From the NCBI RefSeq assembly GCF_042680565.1, contig NZ_JBHUEJ010000019.1, positions 186,001 to 250,000 on the forward strand: a stretch of DNA of 64,000 nucleotides, read 5' to 3'. The translations under genes and the position numbers were made by a program. The notes beneath the pieces were generated by a model. That model did not search any database. It saw only the letters and a program-made list of their open reading frames with translations, and was not told the origin of the DNA. Numbering within the stretch: position 1 is the first letter of the stretch; every line of letters begins with the position of its first letter. Positions 33,078 through 42,531 of the stretch are shown in pieces. This stretch comes from Ottowia flava. Lineage in GTDB: Bacteria; Pseudomonadota; Gammaproteobacteria; Burkholderiales; Burkholderiaceae_C.

Positions 33078-33377
33078 TCAGGCGGTTTGCGCCAAGGCCT
33101 TGACCTTGGACGACAGGCGGCTCTTGTCGCGAGCGGCCTTGTTGCGGTGGAAGATGCCCTTGTCGGACACCGTGTCCACCACGGATTGCATCAGCGCGAA
33201 GGCGCTCGTGGCCTTCTCTTTGTCACCGGCCAAGACCGCCTTTTCGACGTTCTTCACCGCGGTGCGGTATTTGGAGCGCAGCGAGGTGTTCGCGGCATTC
33301 AGGGCGACGTTCTGGCGGGCGCGTTTGCGGCCAGACGCCAGGCGGGGGTTTTTCTTTTTGGGCTTACCAGCGGCCAT
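33078..33377 (-). CDS. rpsT: 30S ribosomal protein S20
   Basis: Primary 16S rRNA-binding protein of the small subunit body. It has 99 residues, highly basic and helical: KPKKKNPRLASGRKRARQNV, then NTSLRSKYRTAVKNVEKAVL and DKGIFHRNKAARDKSRLSSK. It is a monocistronic gene with its own terminator, divergent from murJ, an arrangement common in betaproteobacteria. Confidence 0.97.
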   Translation of the reverse strand: MAAGKPKKKNPRLASGRKRARQNVALNAANTSLRSKYRTAVKNVEKAVLAGDKEKATSAFALMQSVVDTVSDKGIFHRNKAARDKSRLSSKVKALAQTA

Positions 33378-33552
33378 TGTTCAATTCCTTGTGGTTTGTG
33401 GATGTTGTCAGCAAAACCCAGCATTCTACTCTTTTGACCGGCTTGCGGCCAGAGCGCGTGGCATCTGCCCGCCGGAAGACTACACTTGCGCCCCAAAATC
33501 GCGTCAGTTTTGGCGCACCCGTTCGCCGCGCCCGTTCCATGGGCCTCTTTGC

Positions 33553-35106
33553 GTGAGCCTCTTCAAAGCCGCCTCCACCGTTTCCCTGCTGACCCTGGCC
33601 TCGCGCATCACGGGGCTGGTGCGCGACTTGCTGATGGCGTCGGCCTTTGGCGTCAGCGGGCTGACGGATGCCTTCAACGTCGCTTTCCGCATCCCCAACC
33701 TGCTGCGCCGCCTGTTTGCCGAAGGCGCTTTCAGCCAGGCCTTCGTGCCGGTGCTGGCACGCTCCAAGGCGGCCAATGGCGACGACGCCACGCGCCTGTT
33801 GATCGACGCCGTGGCCACGGTGCTGACCTGGGTGCTGGTGCTGACCTGCATCGTCGGCGTGGTGGCGGCGCCGCTGTTGGTGTGGCTGCTCGCCAGCGGC
33901 CTGGACGAGCGCAGTTTTGACGCCGCCGTGCTGATGACGCGCTGGATGTTCCCCTACATCGGCTGCATGTCGCTGGTGGCGTTTGCCGCCGGCATCCTGA
34001 ACACCTGGCGGCATTTCATCGTGCCGGCCGCCACGCCGGTGCTGTTGAACGTCGCCATGATCGCCGCCGCGCTGGTGGGCGCGCCCTGGTTCGCGCGCAT
34101 GGGCGTCGAGCCGATCTACGCCATGGCCGCAGGCGTGATGCTGGGCGGCGTGCTGCAACTGGCGGTGCAGGTGCCGGCGCTCAAGCGCCTGGGCCTTTTG
34201 CCGCGTATTGGCGTGGGCTGGTCGCGTGTGCGCACCGCCTGGGCCGACCCCGGCGTACGCCAGGTGCTGACGCTGATGCTGCCCGCGCTGCTGGGCGTGG
34301 GCGTGGCGCAACTGTCGCTCCTGATCAACACGCAGATCGCGTCGCACCTGGCGGCCGGCAGCGTGACCTGGGTCTGGTACGCCGACCGGCTGATGGAATT
34401 CCCCACCGCGCTGCTGGGCGTGGCGCTGGGCGTCGTGCTCACGCCGCAGCTGGCCGCCGCCCGCGCCGCGAACGACGACGCGCGCTATTCGGCGATGCTG
34501 GACTGGGGCCTGCGCCTGGTCGTGGTGCTGGCGTTGCCCTGCGCGGCCGCGCTGCTGGTGTTCGCCACGCCGCTGATCGCCACGCTGTTCTTCCACGGCA
34601 AGTTTGCGTCTGAAGACGTGGCGCGCGTGGCGCTGGCGCTGGCCGGTTACGGCGTCGGCCTGGTCGGCCTGGTGGCCGTCAAGGTGTTGGCGCCGGGCTA
34701 TTACGCCAGCCTGGACATCCGCACGCCGGTGAAGATCGCCATCGCCGTGCTGGTGGTCACGCAGCTGCTCAATCTGGTGCTGGTGCCGCAGTTGCAGCAT
34801 GCGGCGCTGACGCTGTCGATCGCCTTGGGCGCGCTGCTGAACGCGAGCTGGCTGCTGGTCGGCCTGATCCGCCGCGGCAGCTACAAGCCGCAGGCCGGCT
34901 GGGGCGTGTTCGGCGCGCAGGCGGTGGGTGCCACCTTGCTGATGAGCGCCTTCCTCTCATGGGCCAGCGAACATTTCGACTGGCTGGCCATGAACGCCTG
35001 GCAGCGCGTGGGCGGCCTGTCGCTGGGCATCGCCGGCGCGGTGCTGATCTATTTTGGTGCGCTCACGCTGGCGGGTGTCAAGCTGCGCCAGCTGGTGCGC
35101 CGCTGA
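33553..35106 (+). CDS. murJ: lipid II flippase MurJ
   Basis: MOP-superfamily membrane protein that flips lipid II outward for peptidoglycan synthesis. It has 517 residues from a GTG at 33553 (VSLFKAASTVSLLTLASRIT); the open frame continues upstream to 32881 through rpsT antisense and is not coding. About 14 membrane segments are visible. Conserved motifs are GLVRDLLMASAFGVSGLTDA (with the essential Arg), FRIPNLLRRLFAEGAFSQAF and VKVLAPGYYASLDIRTPVKI. It is divergent from rpsT. Confidence 0.95.
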   Translation: MSLFKAASTVSLLTLASRITGLVRDLLMASAFGVSGLTDAFNVAFRIPNLLRRLFAEGAFSQAFVPVLARSKAANGDDATRLLIDAVATVLTWVLVLTCIVGVVAAPLLVWLLASGLDERSFDAAVLMTRWMFPYIGCMSLVAFAAGILNTWRHFIVPAATPVLLNVAMIAAALVGAPWFARMGVEPIYAMAAGVMLGGVLQLAVQVPALKRLGLLPRIGVGWSRVRTAWADPGVRQVLTLMLPALLGVGVAQLSLLINTQIASHLAAGSVTWVWYADRLMEFPTALLGVALGVVLTPQLAAARAANDDARYSAMLDWGLRLVVVLALPCAAALLVFATPLIATLFFHGKFASEDVARVALALAGYGVGLVGLVAVKVLAPGYYASLDIRTPVKIAIAVLVVTQLLNLVLVPQLQHAALTLSIALGALLNASWLLVGLIRRGSYKPQAGWGVFGAQAVGATLLMSAFLSWASEHFDWLAMNAWQRVGGLSLGIAGAVLIYFGALTLAGVKLRQLVRR

Positions 35107-35241
35107 GCGCAGCCAGCGCTTCTTGCCTGCTCGGCTGCCGCGGCGCCTTTTTCGTGACAGGCTGCGCAGACGATCCAGCCAGCGCCCTGGCTAGGGACAC
35201 ATCGCATTGACGCGTCGCAGGCGCTGTCGTCACAATGGCTT

Positions 35242-36090
35242 ATGCCCCTGGATTTGACCTTGCCCACGCCGCTGGCTTATTTTTCGGCCCTGGTGCAGCA
35301 GGATGAGAGCCTGCCGCTGCTCGAAGCCGCAGCCTCGCTGGCCCAGGACGAAACCCCCGATCTCGACGTCCAGCAGGTGCTGGACCAGGTCGACCGCCTC
35401 ATCGCCCGGCTGCGCCGCCGCATGACGCCGGATGCGGACCCGGTCGAGCGTCTGCGCGCGGTCAACCAGCTGTTCTTTTCCGACCTGGGTTTCGCCGGCA
35501 ACGTCAACGACTACTACAACCCCGACAACAGCTACCTCGACGTCGTGTTGCACACACGCCGCGGCATCCCGATCTCGCTGGCGGTACTCTGGCTGGAGCT
35601 GGCACAGTCCGTTGGTCTGCAGGTTGAAGGGGTGGGCTTTCCGGGGCACTTCCTGGTGCAGGCGCAGATTGAGGACGGGCGCGTGGTGATTGACCCATTC
35701 AGTGGCCAGTCGCTCGGTCGACCGGAGTTGCGCGAGCGCCTGGAGCAGTTCCACCTCGATCCCGAACTGGCGCAGAGCGATGCCACGCTATCGAAGTTTC
35801 TGCGCCCGACACCGCCGCGCCAGATCCTCGCGCGCATGCTGCGCAACCTGCAGGACATCCACCGCACGCAGCAGGACTGGGCGCGCTTGGTGCTGGTGCA
35901 GGACCGTCTGGTCACATTGCTGCCCGCCGCCTGGCCCGAGTACCGTGAGCGCGGCCTGGCGCTGGCCGAGTTGGGCGACGTCGAGCGCGCTCGCGCCGAC
36001 CTGAGCGTGTACGTGCGCGAGGCGGTCGAAGCCGCCGACCACGACGCCATGGCCGAGCGACTGTCGGCGCTGGGCGGCTCGGGAGGCTGA
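35242..36090 (+). CDS. SirB1 family protein (transglutaminase-like with TPR tail)
   Basis: 282 residues. The N-terminal two thirds are a SirB1/transglutaminase-like fold: LRAVNQLFFSDLGFAGNVND then YYNPDNSYLDVVLHTRRGIP and GVGFPGHFLVQA. The usual catalytic Cys position is not evident, so it may be non-enzymatic. The C-terminal part (ILARMLRNLQDIHRTQQDWA, RERGLALAELGDVERARADL) is a TPR-like pair. The role of SirB1 proteins is not settled. It is a single gene, about 135 bp after murJ. Confidence 0.85.
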   Translation: MPLDLTLPTPLAYFSALVQQDESLPLLEAAASLAQDETPDLDVQQVLDQVDRLIARLRRRMTPDADPVERLRAVNQLFFSDLGFAGNVNDYYNPDNSYLDVVLHTRRGIPISLAVLWLELAQSVGLQVEGVGFPGHFLVQAQIEDGRVVIDPFSGQSLGRPELRERLEQFHLDPELAQSDATLSKFLRPTPPRQILARMLRNLQDIHRTQQDWARLVLVQDRLVTLLPAAWPEYRERGLALAELGDVERARADLSVYVREAVEAADHDAMAERLSALGGSGG

Positions 36091-36462
36091 GCGAGCAACC
36101 GGCTGCGTGCCGGCGTCGTCGCCCGGTGCCTGCGGGCACGACCAGAACCGGCTGGCGCGTGAGCTGCGGCGCTGGCGCGAAGGGCACCAGTCTTTCAGGA
36201 AAAAACGCCAGCCGGCCCTACATCCACTTGCGCTGACAGCTATTGATTTAATAGTATTCTCGCGCTGTCACAAGTGCAGCCATGGGTCGCGCTGAGGCCA
36301 GTGTCCTGGCGCTATCCCGGCAATCGGCGGGCAAGGCATCGGCAGACAAGACTGCTTGGCTGAGCCTTTCCAAGCCAGCGCTGGCAGCCCTAAAAATGCA
36401 GTGGGCCGCTCTGCCGGAATCGGGCCAAACGGCAGGGTTGTGGCGAGCTGGTGACGAGCCCC
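36091..36462. other. intergenic region with one dispersed repeat
   Basis: No supportable gene. It contains R10 (36199-36255). A 66-codon frame from 36282 runs into the following terminator and lacks a ribosome site or family resemblance. Confidence 0.6.
36199..36255 (-). repeat. dispersed repeat copy R10
   Basis: Minus-strand reading: ACTATTAAATCAATAGC hairpin, TGTCAGCGCAAGTGGATGTA, GGGCCGGCTGGCG, TTTTTTCC. Confidence 0.88.
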
Positions 36463-36490
36463 AAAAAAAACCGCGGCTCTGAGGCCGCGG
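36463..36490 (-). terminator. rho-independent terminator of the Ig-like surface protein gene
   Basis: Minus-strand GCCGCGG... stem: CCGCGGC / GCCGCGG around a six-base loop, followed by eight Ts. It lies 35 bp after the gene's stop. Confidence 0.88.
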
Positions 36491-36524
36491 CAAACAAAGG
36501 TCGGATTGACCGACCGGAGGGAAT

Positions 36525-38750
36525 TCAGGCGGCAGCCTGGCGGCGGCGGCGCAGGCCCAGCACGCCGGTCGCTAGCAGAGCCAGCGCCGCCCACAGGCCG
36601 CCCACGGGCACCGGCACGGCGACGGCGCCGGGCGTGGACTTGGTGGTGGTCGCGCTACCGGTGCCTGTATTGCCAGCAGCATCGGTTTGTGTGCCGGTCA
36701 CGATCACCTGGCCTTGCGGCAGATGGCTGACATCGGACGGCGGTGCGGTCCAGGTGCCCTGACCTGAGCAGGTCGCGGTCACTGTCACCTGGTGGGGTGG
36801 CGAACCGATGGTCACTGTCACCGGGCCATCGCCGGCGGTGCAGGTACCCGAAGGGCTGTAGCTGCCCTGGTTGCTGGGGCCAATGGGCGGCGCCACTACG
36901 GTCACCGTGGGCGGCGTGGTGTCGCCGTTGCCCGCGGTGGTCTTGTTGGTGCTGCCGGTGCCGGTGCCGGTGTTGCCCGCGGCATCGGTTTGCGAGGCGG
37001 TGATGGTCACCGCCCCTTGCGGCAGGCCACCGACGTTGGCACCGGTCACCGTCCAGTTGCCGCCAGCGCAGGGCGCCACAGTGGCAAAGCTGCCGATGTT
37101 GACCGAGACTTGACCATCGCCGGTGGTGCAGGTGCCGGACACGGTGTAGTTGGCCTGGTTGCTCGCGTCGATCGTCGCCGGCGCCATCACCGTGACGACC
37201 GGCGGCGTGGTGTCCTTGGGCACGGCGCGGGAGGCGCTGCTGGTGTTGGTAAATGCGTCAGATTGGGTGGCGAGGATGTTGACCGTGCCGTCTGGCAGCG
37301 TGCTAAGGTTCGCGCCCGACAGCGTCCAATGGCCCCCCGTGCACGAGGCCGCCGTGGCGACGCCGCCGTTGAAGCTCACGTTGACGTTGCTGTCACCGGT
37401 GGTGCAGCCGCCCGACGTGGTGTAGCTGCCCGCATTGGTGGCGTTGATGGCCGGTGCCGTGACGATGGTGACGACCGGTGGTGTGGCGTCCTTGTTGACC
37501 GTGGCCGAGCCGCTGCCCGTGCGGCCGTTGATATCCGTTTGCGACGCGGTGATAAGCACCGGCCCATCGGGCAAGGTGGTCAGATTGAGCGGCGTCGGGC
37601 CGGTTGTCCATGTGCCACTGGCCAGACAGGAGACGCCGGGCACGTCCACCGTCCCGACCTTCACCGCGACGGGTTGGCCGGTTTCACTGCAGGTGCCGGT
37701 AATCGGCCCGTAGCTGCCCTGGTTGGCGTAAGAGATCGGGGTGGCGGGCGTGTCCACCGTCACCGTCGGCAGCCTAGCTGTGGTGGCCTTGGTGACCGTG
37801 GTGCTGGCGGTCGCCGTATCCTGAGTCGCTGTGAAGGTCACGTTGCCGTTCGCAAGGCTTGTGGCATTGGCGTTCACGCTGTAGGTTCCCGCCGGCGTGC
37901 AGGCGGCGGTGACGGGAGCGATCGCCGGGTCGGAAGTGATTGTCACGGTACCGCCGCCGTAGGTGCACAAACCTTGAACCGGGACTGCGCCCTGATTGCT
38001 GGCGTTGATGTTCGGAACGCTGATGGTCACGGAGCCAGCGGCCGCCGCGCAATCGGGCATGCTCGCCCGCGAATGTCCGATCACCACATCAGCATTGATG
38101 TTCAGCACATTGATCTCCAGGTGCAGCGCGTTCACCACCAGGCCACTCGGGATCGCGGTTTGCTCGTTGATGGTCAGCGTGGCGACGCCCGCCACGTTGA
38201 CGACCGTGGGGCCGGTCGGATTGATGGTTACCGGAACGTTCAAGCCGAGCGGGCCGGTGACTTTGAGATTCGTGATGGTGGTGCTGCCGGTAGCGACCGG
38301 ACTGCCACCGCTGCAGACGACTGTGGCATTGGAGCTGACAGCATCGGCCGTTACCTTGAGCAGGCTGAGGGGGATGATGTCGGCATTGACCAGACTCAGA
38401 TTCAAATTGGTCACGCCACCGGTTGAGCTGACCTGGTTCAATGCCAAGGCGCTTTGCGTGGCGCCACTGACCACGCCGGCGGTCACATTCAGCAATGAAC
38501 CCGCGGTGACCTGAGCGTCCACCGTTGACTGGCTGTTGTTGAAATCCGCGGGCGCCGTACGCAAACCGGTGTCTCCCAGAGGGACGCCCAGACCAACACC
38601 GGCCACCGAAGCCGTCGCTCGCAGGCCAGTGCCCTGACCGGTGCCGGTCGTAGCGGCGAAGACTGTGCCGGACCACGCCAGCACTGCTGCCGCGGCCATC
38701 CATGGAGCCAGCCGCCAACTGCTTCGGCACATTTTCACAATCCTGCGCAT
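36525..38750 (-). CDS. secreted choice-of-anchor P protein with Ig-like repeats and C-terminal sorting-like tail
   Basis: 741 residues from the ATG at 38750, chosen for the perfect AGGAGGTG before it. A signal peptide (APWMAAAAVLAWSGTVFA) is followed by a choice-of-anchor P type domain to about residue 250 (GVGLGVPLGDTGLRTAPADF). Then come about five Thr/Val-rich Ig-like repeats of about 85-90 residues, each with a Cys pair, a T(L)PxG turn, and ending near 'GNTGTGTGSTNKT..DTTPP'. The tail VPVPVGGLWAALALLATGVL plus RRRR resembles an IPTL/PEP-CTERM tripartite signal. Likely surface-exposed or released, perhaps adhesive. It is monogenic with its own terminator. Confidence 0.8.
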   Translation of the reverse strand: MRRIVKMCRSSWRLAPWMAAAAVLAWSGTVFAATTGTGQGTGLRATASVAGVGLGVPLGDTGLRTAPADFNNSQSTVDAQVTAGSLLNVTAGVVSGATQSALALNQVSSTGGVTNLNLSLVNADIIPLSLLKVTADAVSSNATVVCSGGSPVATGSTTITNLKVTGPLGLNVPVTINPTGPTVVNVAGVATLTINEQTAIPSGLVVNALHLEINVLNINADVVIGHSRASMPDCAAAAGSVTISVPNINASNQGAVPVQGLCTYGGGTVTITSDPAIAPVTAACTPAGTYSVNANATSLANGNVTFTATQDTATASTTVTKATTARLPTVTVDTPATPISYANQGSYGPITGTCSETGQPVAVKVGTVDVPGVSCLASGTWTTGPTPLNLTTLPDGPVLITASQTDINGRTGSGSATVNKDATPPVVTIVTAPAINATNAGSYTTSGGCTTGDSNVNVSFNGGVATAASCTGGHWTLSGANLSTLPDGTVNILATQSDAFTNTSSASRAVPKDTTPPVVTVMAPATIDASNQANYTVSGTCTTGDGQVSVNIGSFATVAPCAGGNWTVTGANVGGLPQGAVTITASQTDAAGNTGTGTGSTNKTTAGNGDTTPPTVTVVAPPIGPSNQGSYSPSGTCTAGDGPVTVTIGSPPHQVTVTATCSGQGTWTAPPSDVSHLPQGQVIVTGTQTDAAGNTGTGSATTTKSTPGAVAVPVPVGGLWAALALLATGVLGLRRRRQAAA

Positions 38751-39489
38751 ACCCACCTCCTGGTTGATAGTGAGTAGCACTTTAATATTATAAAGACGTT
38801 AAAAAATGGCTCATTACGACAATCAATCAGCAAGACTTGTCGATATAAGTAGTAAATAAGAATTACTTTGAGATAAAAGAATTCAAATGTGGAAAATGAC
38901 CACTGCAAGCGGGGGAATGTCCAAACGGCGAATGTCTTCAGTGCGGTGCAGGGAAACTGCCACTGCAAAAAAAGCGTTTTGGACCAAGGAACCTGGGTGA
39001 CGCCATGCTTCGCCGCCTGCGGCGGCCAAGCCTTTGTGTTCGCTGCGAGGATTGGGTAGATATCGGGCTCCAGCGCTACAACCATCTGCGCAGGCAGCTA
39101 TTGTTTTGGTAGTAATGGCAGGGCGTGAACTGCCGTTGTCGTGTCGCGCGCTCGAGTGCGAGCGGCATCCAGTGCGGACTGTGGCCCGATGTCGGAACCT
39201 GCGCGCAGTGTCGAAAGTGTTCGGGCCGCCTTCTCAGTGCGCACATTTGCGGGCGGCTGGCGGAGCAAGCGGGTTGTCCGCGATCTCGGGTCCGTCTTGC
39301 TAAGAAAATTCGCTTAGCTCAGGAAACGCAGCAGCGTCCCAATACCCCATGCAGCAGCTTTTCGAGCGCCGGTCTTGAAGCGATTGGCACGACCAGCTAT
39401 CCGTTGATGGCAAAGCCGCCGATCTGAAGACCGACTCAGCCAGAACGTGTCGTCGGGTGCGGCCCATTCGACGCCCGAGCGGCCAGTGG
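38751..39489. other. long non-coding region, AT-rich at its left
   Basis: No gene is supportable across some 740 bp. Bases 38770-38900 are strikingly AT-rich for this chromosome (poly-AT around TTTAATATTATAAAGACGTT) and should carry the promoter of the surface-protein gene. 39061-39115 is repeat R11. 39120-39489 is GC-rich again and may be worn-out coding DNA, but no family is recognisable. Confidence 0.6.
39061..39115 (-). repeat. dispersed repeat copy R11
   Basis: Minus-strand reading: TTACTACCAAAACAATAGC, TGCCTGCGCAGATGGTTGTA, GCGCTGGAGCCCGATA. Confidence 0.9.
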
Positions 39490-40512
39490 TTACACCCAGT
39501 CCGCCGCCTGCAGCTCTTTTTTGAAGTAGGCGTAGAACAGCGGCGCGGCCACCAGGCCAGGTGGGCCGAAGATCGCTTCCATCACGAACATGACCGTCAG
39601 CAACTCCCACACGCCCATATGGGTGCGGTGGCCGATCACCTTGGCGTTGATGAAGTATTCGGCCTTATGGATCAGCACCAGGAACGCCAGGCAGACCAGC
39701 GCGACGCTGGGGGAGACTGACAGGCCGACCAGGGTCAGCACGGCGTTGCACAGCAGGTTGCCCACGATCGGCACCAGCCCGGCCACGAACGTCAGCAGGA
39801 TCAGCGCCATGGAATAGGGCAGCTTGTTGCCGGTCAGCGGCAACAGGACCAGCAGGAAGATGGCGGTCAGGCAGGTGTTGAACAGCGCGATCCAGAACTG
39901 CGCGACCACGATCTGGCGAAAGGTTTCACCAAACCGCGTCAGGCGCAGGTGCAGCTGCGCCGCCAGCGGGCGCAGGTCGAAGGCGCTGGGCCGCGCTGCC
40001 GCCAGCGCGCCGATCAGCAGCCCGACGTAGGCGAACAGCAGGCCGACCAGCCAGGCGCGCCCGGTGGTGGCCATGGCGCCAGCCTTGCTGGCCAGGTAGG
40101 CCGCGATGACGTGCTGGATCTCTGCCGCGCCTTCGGGCAGTTGGGTGGCCAGGTCGGTCGGCAGCTTTTCGCGGAATTCGAGCACCGTGCGGGCCAGAAA
40201 CCCCAGCAGGTCGCGGTACACCGCCGGCGCATCCAGAATCAACCCGCGCGTGCGCGGCAGGGCGATGGCCAGCAGCAGCACCGGCAACAGCGCGACCACG
40301 GCGGCGGCAAAGCGCGGGGCCTCGCCATCCGGCGCGCGGGTCAGCACAGCCAGCTTGGGGCTGAACCAGCGTGTGCTCAAAAAGCCCAGACAGACGCACA
40401 GCAGACCCGGCAGCAGGCTCTGCCACATGATCAGCAGCAGTGCGCCCACCATCAGCACGTGGCTGGCCACCTCGGCAATGCGCTGGCGTGTCTCGGCGGG
40501 CAGACGGGTCAT
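39490..40512 (-). CDS. AI-2E family transporter (PF01594 permease)
   Basis: 340-residue integral membrane protein of the AI-2E/UPF0118 family, which exports or exchanges small molecules or Na+. About eight membrane segments lie around a longer middle region. The family end is PIVGNLLCNAVLTLVGLSVS, then FLVLIHKAEYFINAKVIGHR and MEAIFGPPGLVAAPLFYAYF. The name comes from TqsA; the substrate here is unknown. It lies 54 bp after purM on the same strand, as is usual in betaproteobacteria. Confidence 0.88.
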   Translation of the reverse strand: MTRLPAETRQRIAEVASHVLMVGALLLIMWQSLLPGLLCVCLGFLSTRWFSPKLAVLTRAPDGEAPRFAAAVVALLPVLLLAIALPRTRGLILDAPAVYRDLLGFLARTVLEFREKLPTDLATQLPEGAAEIQHVIAAYLASKAGAMATTGRAWLVGLLFAYVGLLIGALAAARPSAFDLRPLAAQLHLRLTRFGETFRQIVVAQFWIALFNTCLTAIFLLVLLPLTGNKLPYSMALILLTFVAGLVPIVGNLLCNAVLTLVGLSVSPSVALVCLAFLVLIHKAEYFINAKVIGHRTHMGVWELLTVMFVMEAIFGPPGLVAAPLFYAYFKKELQAADWV

Positions 40513-40566
40513 TGGCGGTGGAGCCGGTTGAGTCCAGGTTAGTTCAGGGCAATGCGGTGGAGCCGC

Positions 40567-41625
40567 TTAGCCCACCACGACCGCGGCGCCGCCTGCGCGC
40601 GGGGCGATGCGCCCGATGGTGTGCACGCTGTCGCCACCGGCGCGCAGTGCGGCCGCCACCGCGTCGGCCGCTGCCGGCGCGACGACCACGACCATGCCGA
40701 TGCCGTTGTTGAAGGTGCGGTTCATCTCGGTGTCGTCGATGCCCGCCGTCTTTTGCAGCCAGGCAAACAGCTCGGTCTGCGGCCAGCTGCCCTGGGTCAA
40801 ATGCGCAGCCAGGCCGTCGGGCAGCACGCGCGGGATGTTTTCAAGCAGGCCGCCGCCGGTGATGTGGGCCAGCGCCTTGATGCCGCCGGCCGTGGCCGTA
40901 TTCGGGTGCGCGGCCAGCGCGGCCAGCACGTTCTTCACGTAGATGCGCGTGGGCGCCATCACGGCCTGGCGGAAGGGCACGCCGTCCAGCGTGGCGGGCA
41001 GGTCGGCGCCCGCGCGCTCGATGCACTTGCGCACCAGGCTGAAGCCGTTGCTGTGCACGCCGCTGGACGACAGGCCCAGCACCACGTCGCCCTCGGCCAC
41101 ATCGCGGCCGGTCAGGATCTTGGATTTTTCGACCGCGCCAACGCAGAAACCGGCCAGGTCGTATTCGCCGGCCGGGTACATGCCCGGCATCTCGGCGGTT
41201 TCGCCGCCGATCAGTGCGCAGCCGGCCAGCTCGCAGCCTTGGGCGATGCCGCCGACCACGGCCGCGGCCGTGTCCACATCCAGCTTGCCGCAAGCGAAGT
41301 AGTCCAGGAAGAACAGCGGCTCGGCGCCTTGCACCAGCACGTCGTTCACGCTCATGGCGACCAGGTCGATTCCGACGGTGTCGTGCACGTTCCATTCGAA
41401 CGCCAGGCGCAGCTTGGTGCCCACGCCGTCGGTGCCGCTGACCAGCACCGGCTCCTGGTAGCGCTTGGGCACTTCAAACAGCGCGCCAAACCCGCCCAGG
41501 CCCGACAGCACGCCTTCGCGCAGCGTGCGCTTGGCCAGCGGCTTGATGCGCTCGACCAGCGCGTCGCCGGCGTCGATATCGACGCCCGCGTCTTTGTAGC
41601 TCAGGGGGGTAGGGGAAGCACTCAT
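40567..41625 (-). CDS. purM: phosphoribosylformylglycinamidine cyclo-ligase (AIR synthetase)
   Basis: ATP-dependent step five of purine synthesis, closing FGAM to AIR. It has 352 residues. Motifs are LSYKDAGVDIDAGDALVERI, VSGTDGVGTKLRLAFEWNVH, VLVQGAEPLFFLDYFACGKL, GGETAEMPGMYPAGEYDLAG and HITGGGLLENIPRVLP, in the expected order. It is divergent from hda over about 180 bp. Confidence 0.96.
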   Translation of the reverse strand: MSASPTPLSYKDAGVDIDAGDALVERIKPLAKRTLREGVLSGLGGFGALFEVPKRYQEPVLVSGTDGVGTKLRLAFEWNVHDTVGIDLVAMSVNDVLVQGAEPLFFLDYFACGKLDVDTAAAVVGGIAQGCELAGCALIGGETAEMPGMYPAGEYDLAGFCVGAVEKSKILTGRDVAEGDVVLGLSSSGVHSNGFSLVRKCIERAGADLPATLDGVPFRQAVMAPTRIYVKNVLAALAAHPNTATAGGIKALAHITGGGLLENIPRVLPDGLAAHLTQGSWPQTELFAWLQKTAGIDDTEMNRTFNNGIGMVVVVAPAAADAVAAALRAGGDSVHTIGRIAPRAGGAAVVVG

Positions 41626-41803
41626 CGGGACAGGCGGTTCAGGCAGCGGGCGCAGCGATGCGCAAAAGGCGCCCGATTCAAGGCGCCGCGTAAAATCGAA
41701 GCTCGAATTCTAGGCGCTGCCTCCCGTTCTTTCCGGGACGCGCGGCGTCCGATTGAGGCCGCATGCCCTTGTTTGTTCCCCTGTTCGTTTCTTCCGTGCG
41801 CCA

Positions 41804-42490
41804 ATGAAGCAGATTGCCCTGGACATCGGGCTGGCGCCGGAGCCCACGCTGGACGACTACTTGCCCGGGCGCAATGCCGAAGCGCTGCAGCACCTGCGCC
41901 TGTGGGCAGAAAGCGCCACGCGCTCGCCCGTGCCCACCTACATGTGGGGCCCGCCCGGCGCCGGTAAGACGCATTTGCTGCGCGGTGCGCGCGCCGCCCT
42001 GCTGGCGTGCGGGGCCGCCGTGGGCTGGCTGGACGCCGATGGGCCACCGCAACGCGGCTTTCAGGACGACTGGGACGCGGTGCTGATGGACGACGTCGAC
42101 CGCTATAGCGCCGAGCAGCAGCACACCGCCTTCAACTGGTTCGTCAACGCCGTCGCGCCCGCGTCGGGCCGCCCGCGGGCGGTGCTGGCCGCCGGCGCGC
42201 TGCCGCCGGCCGACTTGTCGCTGCGCGACGATCTGCGCACGCGCCTGGCCTGGGGCCACGTGTTCGAGCTGCACATGCTGCCCGAATCCGAATGCCGCGC
42301 CGTGCTGCGCCGCGCGGCCGACGCGCGCGGCCTGTTCCTGTCGGACGACGTCATGGACTACGTGCTCGGCCGCTTTTCGCGCGACCTGGGCAGCCTGGTC
42401 GAGCTGCTGGACCACCTGGACCGCTACGCCCTGCAGACGCAGCGCGGCGTGACCATTCCGCTGATCAAGTCCATGCTGCAAAATGAGTAG
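41804..42490 (+). CDS. hda: DnaA regulatory inactivator Hda
   Basis: AAA+ protein that, with the sliding clamp, stimulates ATP hydrolysis by DnaA and prevents re-initiation. It has 228 residues from the ATG at 41804. MKQIALDIGLAPEPTLDDYL carries the clamp-binding QIALDIG region at the extreme N-terminus. Walker A is YMWGPPGAGKTHLLRG, and Walker B is DAVLMDDVDRYS. The end matches DnaA domain III (DDVMDYVLGRFSRDLGSLVE). The stop codon TAG is the first triplet of repeat R12. Confidence 0.92.
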   Translation: MKQIALDIGLAPEPTLDDYLPGRNAEALQHLRLWAESATRSPVPTYMWGPPGAGKTHLLRGARAALLACGAAVGWLDADGPPQRGFQDDWDAVLMDDVDRYSAEQQHTAFNWFVNAVAPASGRPRAVLAAGALPPADLSLRDDLRTRLAWGHVFELHMLPESECRAVLRRAADARGLFLSDDVMDYVLGRFSRDLGSLVELLDHLDRYALQTQRGVTIPLIKSMLQNE

Positions 42491-42531
42491 CTGGCCGCGC
42501 CCGTGGCTGTAGCGCTAAACCCCGATTTTTA
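42488..42531 (+). repeat. dispersed repeat copy R12, filling the hda-HAD gap
   Basis: TAGCTGGCCGCGCCCGTGGC, TGTAGCGC, TAAACCCCGATTTTTA. Its first TAG is the hda stop codon, and its last base is the first A of the HAD ATGATG start. The leading hairpin half is missing. Confidence 0.88.

Noticed and set aside
32881..33552. Extended N-terminus for murJ
   Set aside because: It would run antisense through rpsT and its terminator; MurJ homology begins at the GTG at 33553.
36792..38426. 544-codon plus-strand frame opposite the Ig-like protein
   Set aside because: Antisense of the repeat-rich gene; no ribosome site and Gly/Arg-biased shadow composition.
39120..39489. Possible degraded gene left of the AI-2E transporter
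   Set aside because: Frames give no recognisable domain on either strand; kept only as non-coding.
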